From Opitutia bacterium (GTDB taxonomy: Bacteria > Verrucomicrobiota > Verrucomicrobiia > Opitutales > Opitutaceae), in contig JACPIS010000002.1 of the NCBI GenBank assembly GCA_016187925.1, positions 62,001-126,000 on the forward strand: 64,000 bases of DNA. Direction: 5' to 3'. Each line of letters starts with the position of its first letter. Within the stretch, counting starts at the first letter, position 1. Below, piece after piece: positions 58,063 to 64,000 of the stretch. The translations under genes were made by a program, and so were the position numbers. The notes under the pieces were generated by a model. That model saw nothing but the letters and a program-made list of their open reading frames with translations, had not been told where the DNA came from and made no database searches.

Positions 58063-59670
58063 CTACTCGGGCAGAGCGAGATCGAGGTAGTAACGGTTCC
58101 AGAGCGGATCCGACCGCCAGCCGCGGACGCGCGGGCTGAGCAGGTAGTTGAGCGAATTGAAATACAGCGGGATCACCGGCAGCTCGGCGAGCACGAGGGC
58201 CTCGGCCTCGCGATAGAGCGCCAGGCGCTGCGCCGCGTCGGGCGTGCGGCCGGCCTCCTCGATCAGCGCATCGTAGCGGGCGTTGCGCCAGTGCGGATAG
58301 TTGCCGGCCGCGCCGCTCTGCAATTCGCCGAACGCCGCCGCCGGATCGCCGTAGTCGGGGATCAGCGGCACGAGCGCGATGGCGTAGTCGCCGGCGTGCA
58401 ACGCGGCGAGGTGCACCTTCGCCTCGCGCTGGACGAGGGAGGTCTCGATGCCGAGCTCGCGGCGCCACATCTGCTGGATGGCTTCGAGTGCGGCGGGCGA
58501 CGCGGTCCAGCCGGCGATCTCCAGCTTGGGAAAGCCGCGACCGCCGGGGAAACCGGCTTCAGCCAGCAGTTCGCGCGCCTTGGCGGCATCGGGCGTCAAA
58601 CGCTCCGCCGGCGTGTAGTTGTCGAGACCGGGCGGAATGAAACTCAGCGCAGGCGTCTGCGCGCCCTTGAGCACGCCGTCGATCAGCGCCTGGCGGTCGA
58701 TGGCCAGCGCGAGCGCGCGGCGGACCAGCGGGTGGTCGAGTGGCGGCCGGGCGACGTTCAAGGCGAGGTAACGCGTCTCGGCGAGCGGCTGGGCCTGCAG
58801 TTGCGGCGGCGTGTAGCTCGCGAGCTTGCTGAACGGGACGGACATCGTGATGTCGACCTGGCCGGCGCGGTAGGCGCGCTCTTCCGTCTCGCCGCTGTCG
58901 TAAATCTGGAAGCGGATGCCGTCGAGTCGCACGCGGCCGAACTGCCGGTAGGCAGGGTTGCGGCGCACGAGCAGGTGCTGGCGCTCGCGCCACTCCACGA
59001 GGGCGAACGGCCCGTTGCCCACGAAATTGCCCGGGCGCGACCAGGCGCTCTCGCGGGTGTTGCCGAATTTCTCCACCACCTCGGCCGGCACGGGCAGCCA
59101 GGGGCCGCTGGCCAGCAAGGCGGGCAAGTGCGGCGACGGGTGGTCGAGCGTGAGCACGAGCGTGTGGTCGTCGGGTGCGGCGACGCCGACCTGCGCGAAA
59201 TCCGTCGCCGCGCCGCGATAGAAGCTCTCGGCATTTTTCAGCACGAAGAACAACGGAGCCTTGGGCGCGGCGAGCGCGGGCGTGAGTGCGCGGCGGATCG
59301 TGTAGGCAAAATCCTGCGCGGTGACGAGGGTGCCGTTGGTCCAATGCGCGTCGCGCCGCAGGTGGAACGTCCAGCGGAGCCCGTCGGCCGAGGTCTCCCA
59401 TTTTTCCGCGACGGCGGGTTGCACGCCGCCGGCGGGCGTCGGGACGGTCAGGCCCTCGAGCAGGGCGCGCAGGACCATGAACTCGTCGGGCAGCGTGGCC
59501 AGCTGCGGGTCGAGCGTGGCGGGCTCGTTGCGCTGGCTGAGGCGGAGCAGCTGGGCGTCGGTCGCCTCGGCCGCGCGCCGGCCGCAGCCGGTGGCGAACA
59601 GAAGGCAGAGGACAGTGGACAGAAGACAGAGGACAGAAGGCAGAGGACAGAGGACGGTCAGCCTGCGAAT
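58063..59670 (-). CDS. Oligopeptide-binding lipoprotein, OppA type (second), no canonical start codon
   Basis: About 535 residues. The lipobox FATGC is clear and the SBP family 5 body follows (LSQRNEPATLDPQLATLPDE, LRWTFHLRRDAHWTNGTLVT, VGNGPFALVEWRERQHLLVR). The signal core is TVLCPLP, SVLCLLS, TVLCLLF, a 7-residue repeat encoded by eight heptanucleotide units. No ATG, GTG or TTG lies in frame just upstream; the best candidates are ATT at 59670 (then Arg-Arg) or CTG at 59661. The frame is open upstream to 60021 but overlaps the previous gene. It may use a rare start, be start-lost, or be phase variable. Confidence 0.82.
   Translation of the reverse strand: MRRLTVLCPLPSVLCLLSTVLCLLFATGCGRRAAEATDAQLLRLSQRNEPATLDPQLATLPDEFMVLRALLEGLTVPTPAGGVQPAVAEKWETSADGLRWTFHLRRDAHWTNGTLVTAQDFAYTIRRALTPALAAPKAPLFFVLKNAESFYRGAATDFAQVGVAAPDDHTLVLTLDHPSPHLPALLASGPWLPVPAEVVEKFGNTRESAWSRPGNFVGNGPFALVEWRERQHLLVRRNPAYRQFGRVRLDGIRFQIYDSGETEERAYRAGQVDITMSVPFSKLASYTPPQLQAQPLAETRYLALNVARPPLDHPLVRRALALAIDRQALIDGVLKGAQTPALSFIPPGLDNYTPAERLTPDAAKARELLAEAGFPGGRGFPKLEIAGWTASPAALEAIQQMWRRELGIETSLVQREAKVHLAALHAGDYAIALVPLIPDYGDPAAAFGELQSGAAGNYPHWRNARYDALIEEAGRTPDAAQRLALYREAEALVLAELPVIPLYFNSLNYLLSPRVRGWRSDPLWNRYYLDLALPE
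59599..59654. repeat. Heptanucleotide tandem repeat CAGARGR, eight units, in a signal peptide
   Basis: CAGAAGG, CAGAGGA, CAGTGGA, CAGAAGA, CAGAGGA, CAGAAGG, CAGAGGA, CAGAGGA run without interruption. Three units equal 21 bp, hence the 7-residue peptide repeat on the minus strand. Gain or loss of one or two units would shift the frame. Confidence 0.92.
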
Positions 59671-59711
59671 TCCGACCGGTCGGGCCGGGTGGGACCTATT
59701 TGCCGAGCGAC

Positions 59712-59771
59712 GTAGGGCCTCACCTTGCGTGAGGCCTCGGGCCGCAGGCTCGATACAAGGTCGAGCCCTGC
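59712..59771. repeat. REP-like inverted pair GTAGGGCCTCACC...GGTCGAGCCCTGC
   Basis: Two hairpin units (59712-59736 and 59747-59771) matching those at 51374-51443 in a different combination. They lie just upstream of the unusual start of the second oppA gene. Confidence 0.75.
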
Positions 59772-59808
59772 GAAGCTTCGCCGGCGCTTTGTGCCCGACG
59801 GGTTTTCT

Positions 59809-59860
59809 TGGAGGGCCCACGTCCTCGTGGGCCGCGGCCCGTCGGGAGACGGGCCCTCCA
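59809..59860. repeat. REP-like element TGGAGGGCCCACG...GGGCCCTCCA
   Basis: Two adjacent hairpins (CCCACGTCCTCGTGGG and GCCCGTCGGGAGACGGGC) enclosed by TGGAGGGC/GCCCTCCA arms, between the second and third oppA genes. Confidence 0.8.
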
Positions 59861-59896
59861 TGGCGGCCAAATGCCGTCGCGATTGGGACGGGCGTG

Positions 59897-61516
59897 TCAG
59901 GGCTCCAGCGAGACATGCCGGTAGTCGACGTGATCCATCGGGTTCGGATTCCAATGCTTGACCGAGGGCCGCTGGAGATAGACGTGGGTGTTGAAATAGA
60001 TCGGCGCGATGGGGGCGGCATTGACCATGAGCACTTCGGCCTGCTGGAGCAGGGCGGCGCGGGCGGCGGGGTCCGCCGTGACGGCGGCGCGGTTCATGAG
60101 CGCGTCGTAGTCGGCGCTGCCCCAGCCGGTGTGGTTGTTGCCGGCATCGCTGCGCCAGAGGTCGAGGAACGTCGTGGCGTCGAGGTAGTCGCCGACCCAG
60201 TCGGAGAGGAGGATCTGGTAGTTGCCGGCGCGGCGGTTGGCGAAGACGACCTTGTATTCCTGGTTCGCGAGCCGGACGTCGAGACCGAGGTCGCGGCGCC
60301 ACATTTCCTGGATGGCCTCGGTGACGAGCCGGAGAATTTCGGAATTGTTGTAGAGGATCTCGATCGGCGGCAGGCCCTGGCCGCCGGGGAAGCCGGCCTC
60401 GGCAAGCAGCCGGCGCGCGGTGTCGAGGTCGCGCGCGGGCAGCGCGGGCAAGGAGTAGTCCGGCATCTCGGGCGGCACGAGCGAGGGCGCGGGGCGCTGG
60501 CCGCCTCGGAGAATCTTGTCGCCGATGACCTGCCGGTCGATGGCGAGCGAGAGTGCGCGGCGGACGAGCGGATTGTCGAGCGGCGCGCGGTGGGTGTTGA
60601 AGCGGAAGAAATAGGTCGAGAGGTAGGGATCGATGCGGAGCAAGGCCGGGTTGTCACGGCGATAGCTGGCGATCTTCGAGAGCGGCAGGCTGTAGGTGAC
60701 GTGCAGCTGGCCGGCACGGAAGGCGCGCTCCTCGGCGTCGACGCTGTCGGTCGGGTAGAACACGATGGAGTTCAGCTTCACATTGCCGCGGTCCCAGTAG
60801 GTGGGCGACTTGACGGCGACGAGGCGCTGGTGGGGCGACCACTCCTTGAGCATGAACGGGCCGCTGGTGACGATCTTTTCGACGCGCGTCCACGGCGTGC
60901 CGCGGCGGTAGGCGTCGCCCACGGCGGCGATGCTGCGCACATTCAGCGGCCGCCAGGGGGAATTGAGCAGGATTTGCAGGAAGTACGGTGCGGACTGGTT
61001 GAGTGTGACGACGAGCGTGTGCGCGTCGGGCGCGGCGAGTCCGACGGTCGAGAAGTCGGTCGTGCGGCTCTTGTTGAAATCCTCCGCGCCCTGGATGATG
61101 TAGAAAAGATATGCGTAGTCGGCGGCGAGCGTCGGGGTGAGCATGCGCCGCCAGGAGTCGACGCAGTCCTGCGCGGTGAGGGGCTCGCCGTTGGTCCACA
61201 CGGCGTTCGCGCGAAGGTGGAAGGTATAGACGCGGCGGTCGGGCGAGACGTCCCAGCGCTCGGCGAGGGCCGGCACGGGTTTGAGCGTGACGGGGTCGAA
61301 GCTCACGAGCGGCTCGAACAGCGCGTGGAGGACCTTGGCCTCGCCGATGCCGGTGACGACCTGCGGGTCGAGGTCGGTCGGCTCCGAGCCGATGCTGAGA
61401 TGGAACACGCCCTCGCGGTCGCCGCGCTCGACCATCGATTCGCGGCGCGAGCAGCCGGCGCCCAGCAGAAAACAGAAGACGGAGGCCAGAAGACAGAAGG
61501 TGGAAAGAGGACGCAT
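59897..61516 (-). CDS. Oligopeptide-binding lipoprotein, OppA type (third, operon-proximal)
   Basis: 539 residues. ATG at 61516 opens a lipoprotein signal (STFCLLA, SVFCFLL, lipobox LGAGC) whose core again comes from heptamer repeats. SBP family 5 body: LSIGSEPTDLDPQVVTGIGE, VYTFHLRANAVWTNGEPLTA, VTSGPFMLKEWSPHQRLVAV, RRALSLAIDRQVIGDKILRG. Periplasmic, lipid-anchored peptide binding. It is the first of three tandem binding proteins serving one permease pair; ispF lies 10 bp upstream. Confidence 0.93.
   Translation of the reverse strand: MRPLSTFCLLASVFCFLLGAGCSRRESMVERGDREGVFHLSIGSEPTDLDPQVVTGIGEAKVLHALFEPLVSFDPVTLKPVPALAERWDVSPDRRVYTFHLRANAVWTNGEPLTAQDCVDSWRRMLTPTLAADYAYLFYIIQGAEDFNKSRTTDFSTVGLAAPDAHTLVVTLNQSAPYFLQILLNSPWRPLNVRSIAAVGDAYRRGTPWTRVEKIVTSGPFMLKEWSPHQRLVAVKSPTYWDRGNVKLNSIVFYPTDSVDAEERAFRAGQLHVTYSLPLSKIASYRRDNPALLRIDPYLSTYFFRFNTHRAPLDNPLVRRALSLAIDRQVIGDKILRGGQRPAPSLVPPEMPDYSLPALPARDLDTARRLLAEAGFPGGQGLPPIEILYNNSEILRLVTEAIQEMWRRDLGLDVRLANQEYKVVFANRRAGNYQILLSDWVGDYLDATTFLDLWRSDAGNNHTGWGSADYDALMNRAAVTADPAARAALLQQAEVLMVNAAPIAPIYFNTHVYLQRPSVKHWNPNPMDHVDYRHVSLEP
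61466..61507. repeat. Degenerate heptamer repeat CAGAARR, six units, in a signal peptide
   Basis: CAGAAAA, CAGAAGA, CGGAGGC, CAGAAGA, CAGAAGG, TGGAAAG. It encodes most of the signal peptide of the third OppA protein. Confidence 0.82.
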
Positions 61517-61525
61517 GGTGGGTGG

Positions 61526-62017
61526 TTAGATTTTCTGGATCAGCGCCACGGCGTGCGCGGCGATGGCCTCGCCGCGGCCGATGCCGCCGACGCCCTCGTT
61601 GGTCGTGGCCTTCACCCCGATGGCGTCGATGGACAGGCCGGTGGACTTCGCGAGCGCGGCCTTCATCTCGTCGAGGCGCGGGGCGATCTTCGGCTGCTCG
61701 GCGATAAGCGAGGCGTCGATGTTGACCGGCCGCCAGCCGTGGTCACGCAGCCCGGCGACGACCTTCTGCAGCAGCACCTGCGAGTCGGCGTTTTTCCACT
61801 GCGGGTCGGTGTTGGGGAAGAAATGGCCGATGTCCGGCAGGCCGGCGGCGCCGAGCAGCGCGTCGCAGATGGCGTGGGTCAGCGCGTCGGCGTCGGAGTG
61901 GCCCTCGAGCCCGAAGTCACAGTCGAACCACACGCCGCCGAGCACGAGCCGGCGCCCCTGCACGATGCGGTGGATGTCGTAGCCGTGGCCGATGCGGAGG
62001 TTCATGGATGCTGCCAT
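61526..62017 (-). CDS. ispF: 2-C-methyl-D-erythritol 2,4-cyclodiphosphate synthase
   Basis: 163 residues from ATG 62017, or 159 from ATG 62005 (MNLRIGHGYDIHRI). Zn ligands are in GHGYDIH and the later His of GLEGHSDADALTHAICDALL; further conserved GAAGLPDIGHFFPNTDPQWK and the C-terminal KATTNEGVGGIGRGEAIAAH. It forms the cyclic diphosphate in the MEP isoprenoid pathway as a homotrimer. It is 10 bp upstream of the first opp binding-protein gene and codirectional with ispD. Confidence 0.96.
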   Translation of the reverse strand: MAASMNLRIGHGYDIHRIVQGRRLVLGGVWFDCDFGLEGHSDADALTHAICDALLGAAGLPDIGHFFPNTDPQWKNADSQVLLQKVVAGLRDHGWRPVNIDASLIAEQPKIAPRLDEMKAALAKSTGLSIDAIGVKATTNEGVGGIGRGEAIAAHAVALIQKI

Positions 62018-62062
62018 AGCGAAGGAATCAGTGCCGGAAGGAGGAGGGAAAAGACTCGAGCG

Positions 62063-62145
62063 TGTCATCCTGAGCGCAGCGAAGGATCCATTGCGCTGCG
62101 CGCTGCCGGCTTGGGGCTGGATTCTTCGCTGCGCTCAGAATGGCA
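62063..62145. repeat. Inverted repeat element TGTCATCCTGAGC, copy 4
   Basis: Left arm TGTCATCCTGAGCGCAGCGA, right arm end GCGCTCAGAATGGCA. It separates ispD from ispF. Confidence 0.85.
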
Positions 62146-62161
62146 GAATCGAGCGTCAGGT

Positions 62162-62836
62162 TCATGCGCGGGAGAGGAGAAACTCAAGGTAAGGCAGGTC
62201 GGCCGGCGTGGTGAGCTTCGGATTCGGGTGCGTGTTCTCGAGCAGCGCGACGGGGTGCTTGAGCAGTTCGACCGCCGCGGCGTCGTCGGTGAGGCGCTTC
62301 TGGAGCTTGGCGGCCTTGGTGTAACCGCGGCAGATGAGCTCGCGGGCGAAGACCTGCGGCGTCTCCATCGCCCAGAGGTGGTCGCGGTCGAGCGTGCGCA
62401 GGTTGCCCTCGCCGCGGTGGTCCTTGATGGTGTCGGTCACGCGGTGGGCGAGCACGACAGCGTCCTCGCGGCGCACGATCTTGTGCAACGCGACGAGCTG
62501 CTCGGGCTGGATGAGCGGACGGGCGCAATCGTGGATGAAGACGTAGCGGACGTCGTCGGGCAGCTCGGCCAGCGCGGCGGTGACGGAGTCCTGGCGCTCG
62601 GCGCCGCCGGGCACGAAGAGCGTGGGCGTGGGCGCGTAGGCGGAGAGTTCGACCATCTGGCGCTGGTCGCGGTAGGTGACGACGAAGAAGTCGGCGACGA
62701 GGCTGCGGTAGAAGGCGCTCGCGGAGTAGGCGAAGACCGGCTTGCCGGCCAGCGGGGCGAGGATCTTGTCCTCGACGGCGCCGTCCATGCGGCGGCTACT
62801 ACCGGCGGCGAGAAGAATGGCGGCGGTGCGGCTCAA
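62162..62836 (-). CDS. ispD: 2-C-methyl-D-erythritol 4-phosphate cytidylyltransferase
   Basis: 224 residues from a TTG at 62836, the only sensible start before the nucleotide-binding motif AAILLAAGSSRRMDGAVEDK. Other conserved parts: VPGGAERQDSVTAALAELPD, VFIHDCARPLIQPEQL, VVLAHRVTDTIKDH, DDAAAVELLKHPVAL. It couples CTP to MEP. A heptamer repeat lies directly upstream of the TTG, so the start region may have been rebuilt by repeats. Confidence 0.95.
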   Translation of the reverse strand: MSRTAAILLAAGSSRRMDGAVEDKILAPLAGKPVFAYSASAFYRSLVADFFVVTYRDQRQMVELSAYAPTPTLFVPGGAERQDSVTAALAELPDDVRYVFIHDCARPLIQPEQLVALHKIVRREDAVVLAHRVTDTIKDHRGEGNLRTLDRDHLWAMETPQVFARELICRGYTKAAKLQKRLTDDAAAVELLKHPVALLENTHPNPKLTTPADLPYLEFLLSRA

Positions 62837-62842
62837 GGGGTG

Positions 62843-62870
62843 GTTGAGAGTTGAGGGTTGAGAGTCGAGA
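62843..62870. repeat. Degenerate heptamer repeat GTTGAGA/GTTGAGG, four units, before ispD
   Basis: GTTGAGA, GTTGAGG, GTTGAGA, GTCGAGA at exact 7-bp spacing in the 50-base space between pyrF and ispD. Confidence 0.8.
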
Positions 62871-62886
62871 GGCCGGGCAAGACCGC

Positions 62887-63600
62887 TCAGGTGCCGTTGA
62901 GTTCGGCGAGGATGCCGCGGGCGGCGGCGGCGGGATCGGCGGCCTTGAGGATGGGGCGGCCGACGACGATGTAACTGGAGCCGGCGCGCGCCGCGTCGGC
63001 GGGAGTCATGACGCGTTTTTGGTCGTCGCCTCCGCCGACCTCGCTCGCCGGGCGGATGCCGGGCGTGACGAGCTGCATGTCGGCGGGAAGGTTTTTGCGG
63101 AGCAACGCGACCTCGAGCGGCGAGCAGACGAGCCCGCGCAGGCCGGAATCGGCGGCGAGCTTGCCCAGGCGGGCGACCTGTTGCTCGGGTGCGACGCCGA
63201 CGCCGATCTCGGCGAGGCCGGCGGCATCCATCGAGGTGAGGACGGTGACACCGAGCAGGAGGAGCTGGGGATTGGTTTTCTGCTGGGCGGCCACGGCGGC
63301 GCGCATCATCTCGCCACCGCCGGCGGTGTGCAGCGTCAGCATGCGGATGGGCAGAGGGCCGAGCGACTCGACGGCCTTGCCGACGGTGTTGGGGATGTCG
63401 TGCAGCTTCAGGTCGAGAAAGATGTCGAAGCCCATGCTGGCGACCTCGCGCACGTAGTTCGGGCCGTAGGCCGTGAACATCTGCAGGCCGATCTTCACCC
63501 AGCGGAGCTGGCCGCGCAACTGGCGGAGAATGGGCGCAGCTTCTTCGCGCGTGGGAACGTCGAGGGCCAGGATCAGATCGCAGGGCATGGGCTGGGGCAT
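62887..63600 (-). CDS. pyrF: Orotidine 5'-phosphate decarboxylase
   Basis: 237 residues from the ATG at 63600 (a GTG precedes it by one codon). Catalytic DxKxxD is in FLDLKLHDIPNTVGKAVES; substrate-binding parts are ILALDVPTREEA, VCSPLEVALLRKN, VTPGIRPASE and YIVVGRPILKAADP. It makes UMP in pyrimidine synthesis. It lies between ispE (divergent) and ispD (same direction). Confidence 0.96.
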   Translation of the reverse strand: MPQPMPCDLILALDVPTREEAAPILRQLRGQLRWVKIGLQMFTAYGPNYVREVASMGFDIFLDLKLHDIPNTVGKAVESLGPLPIRMLTLHTAGGGEMMRAAVAAQQKTNPQLLLLGVTVLTSMDAAGLAEIGVGVAPEQQVARLGKLAADSGLRGLVCSPLEVALLRKNLPADMQLVTPGIRPASEVGGGDDQKRVMTPADAARAGSSYIVVGRPILKAADPAAAARGILAELNGT

Positions 63601-63688
63601 CACTAATGAACACTAATCGGCACTAATCAAAGAGAGAAATGCCGGGCGGGAATTTTCTAGGATTGAAGGGGATTAGTGTTCATTAGTG
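63601..63688. repeat. Inverted CACTAAT word repeat between pyrF and ispE
   Basis: CACTAAT occurs three times at 10-bp spacing (63601-63627); the reverse words GATTAGTGTTCATTAGTG lie at 63671-63688. They abut the pyrF start codon and stand 11 bp before ispE, so the divergent promoters must lie in or beside them. Confidence 0.75.
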
Positions 63689-63699
63689 GGGGAAAGTTC

Positions 63700-64000
63700 A
63701 TGGGCGTCACGATTTTCAGTCCCGCCAAGATCAATCTTTACCTCGCCGTCACCGGCCGGCGGGCGGACGGTTTCCATGATCTCGTGTCCGTGGCGGCGCC
63801 GCTGGAGTTCGGCGACACGCTCGAAGCGGACGAGGCCGGGGAATTTTCCCTCGAGTGCGACGTGGCCGACGTGCCGGTGGACGGCTCGAACCTCATCCTG
63901 CAGGCCGCGGCGGCGTTCGCGGCGGCGACGGGCTGGAAGGGTGGGGCGCGTTTCAAGCTCACCAAACGCATCCCGCTGGGCGCGGGGCTCGGCGGCGGCA
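63700..64000 (+). CDS. ispE: 4-diphosphocytidyl-2-C-methyl-D-erythritol kinase, 3' end outside window
   Basis: The first 100 codons of ispE. It opens with VTIFSPAKINLYLAVTGRRA and DGFHDLVSVAAPLEFGD, the hallmark N-terminus, and reaches the GHMP-kinase glycine loop IPLGAGLGGG where the window ends. It phosphorylates CDP-ME in the MEP pathway, alongside ispD and ispF encoded just to the left. ATG at 63700. Confidence 0.95.
   Translation, partial: MGVTIFSPAKINLYLAVTGRRADGFHDLVSVAAPLEFGDTLEADEAGEFSLECDVADVPVDGSNLILQAAAAFAAATGWKGGARFKLTKRIPLGAGLGGG

Noticed and set aside
54449-58090. A 1213-codon open frame on the plus strand, antisense to the opp genes
   Set aside because: It mirrors the opp permease and binding-protein genes; long antisense frames arise from GC-rich third-position bias. 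It shows no domain and is very rich in Arg, Glu, Gly and Val.
59599-59654. The CAGARGR tandem repeat as a CRISPR array
   Set aside because: The units are 7 bp without spacers, so it is a simple sequence repeat.
59321-62854. A 1177-codon plus-strand frame across oppA, ispF and ispD
   Set aside because: It is antisense to several well-supported genes and has the same shadow composition; it runs through repeats and intergenic spaces without interruption, which is not expected of a real protein.

Overview
The window is GC-rich chromosomal DNA from what looks like a member of Verrucomicrobiota, probably the Opitutaceae. This placement is an inference. It rests on a PEP-CTERM autotransporter-repeat protein, DUF5069 and TIGR03067-type proteins, very weak Shine-Dalgarno use, and a GC-rich genome crowded with short palindromes. 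There are no rRNA or tRNA genes, no CRISPR array and no transposase. Both ends cut a gene: a von Willebrand A protein at the left and ispE at the right.

Layout. 1-3.4 kb: a vWA protein, an ECF sigma factor and an anti-sigma-like vWA paralogue whose vWA core is missing. 3.4-6.8 kb: a PEP-CTERM surface protein. 7-15.4 kb: housekeeping genes (VOC protein, YhcH-type protein, rlmJ, Hsp20, MazG-like, DUF5069, gluQ, LOG, Nudix) and a HipA/YjjJ-type kinase. 15.5-23.2 kb: a leftward moxR-DUF58-batA-batB/C-batD/E operon in which bat genes are fused. 23.4-30.9 kb: release-factor-like protein, ParE-type toxin-antitoxin pair, penicillin-acylase-family enzyme, MOSC protein, rmuC. 31-39.8 kb: signalling block with three histidine-kinase proteins, a nucleotidyltransferase, a ketosynthase with a non-standard catalytic triad and a VAO-type flavoprotein, mostly in overlapping reading frames. 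39.8-46.7 kb: GrpB, an ABC ATPase, a methyltransferase, surE, pnp and rpsO. 46.9-54.5 kb: a vapBC module inserted at the end of a dciA-like gene, then envelope-glycan genes (three glycosyltransferases, an FkbM methyltransferase) and an MsbA-type exporter. 54.5-61.5 kb: an oligopeptide ABC operon with two permeases and three tandem binding lipoproteins. 61.5-64 kb: MEP isoprenoid genes ispF, ispD and ispE, with pyrF between ispD and ispE.

The most unusual feature is the repeat content. (1) Two copies of a 172-bp direct repeat, the 3' end of the dciA-like gene, flank vapBC. (2) Degenerate 7-bp tandem repeats, with a different consensus at each locus, lie in intergenic spaces and inside genes; in two binding lipoproteins they encode the hydrophobic core of the signal peptide. 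(3) Many REP-like palindromes of several families occur, some forming the coding ends of BatD, BatA and a glycosyltransferase. Coordinates and translations were read by eye. Functions come from recognised motifs, and no database search was possible.
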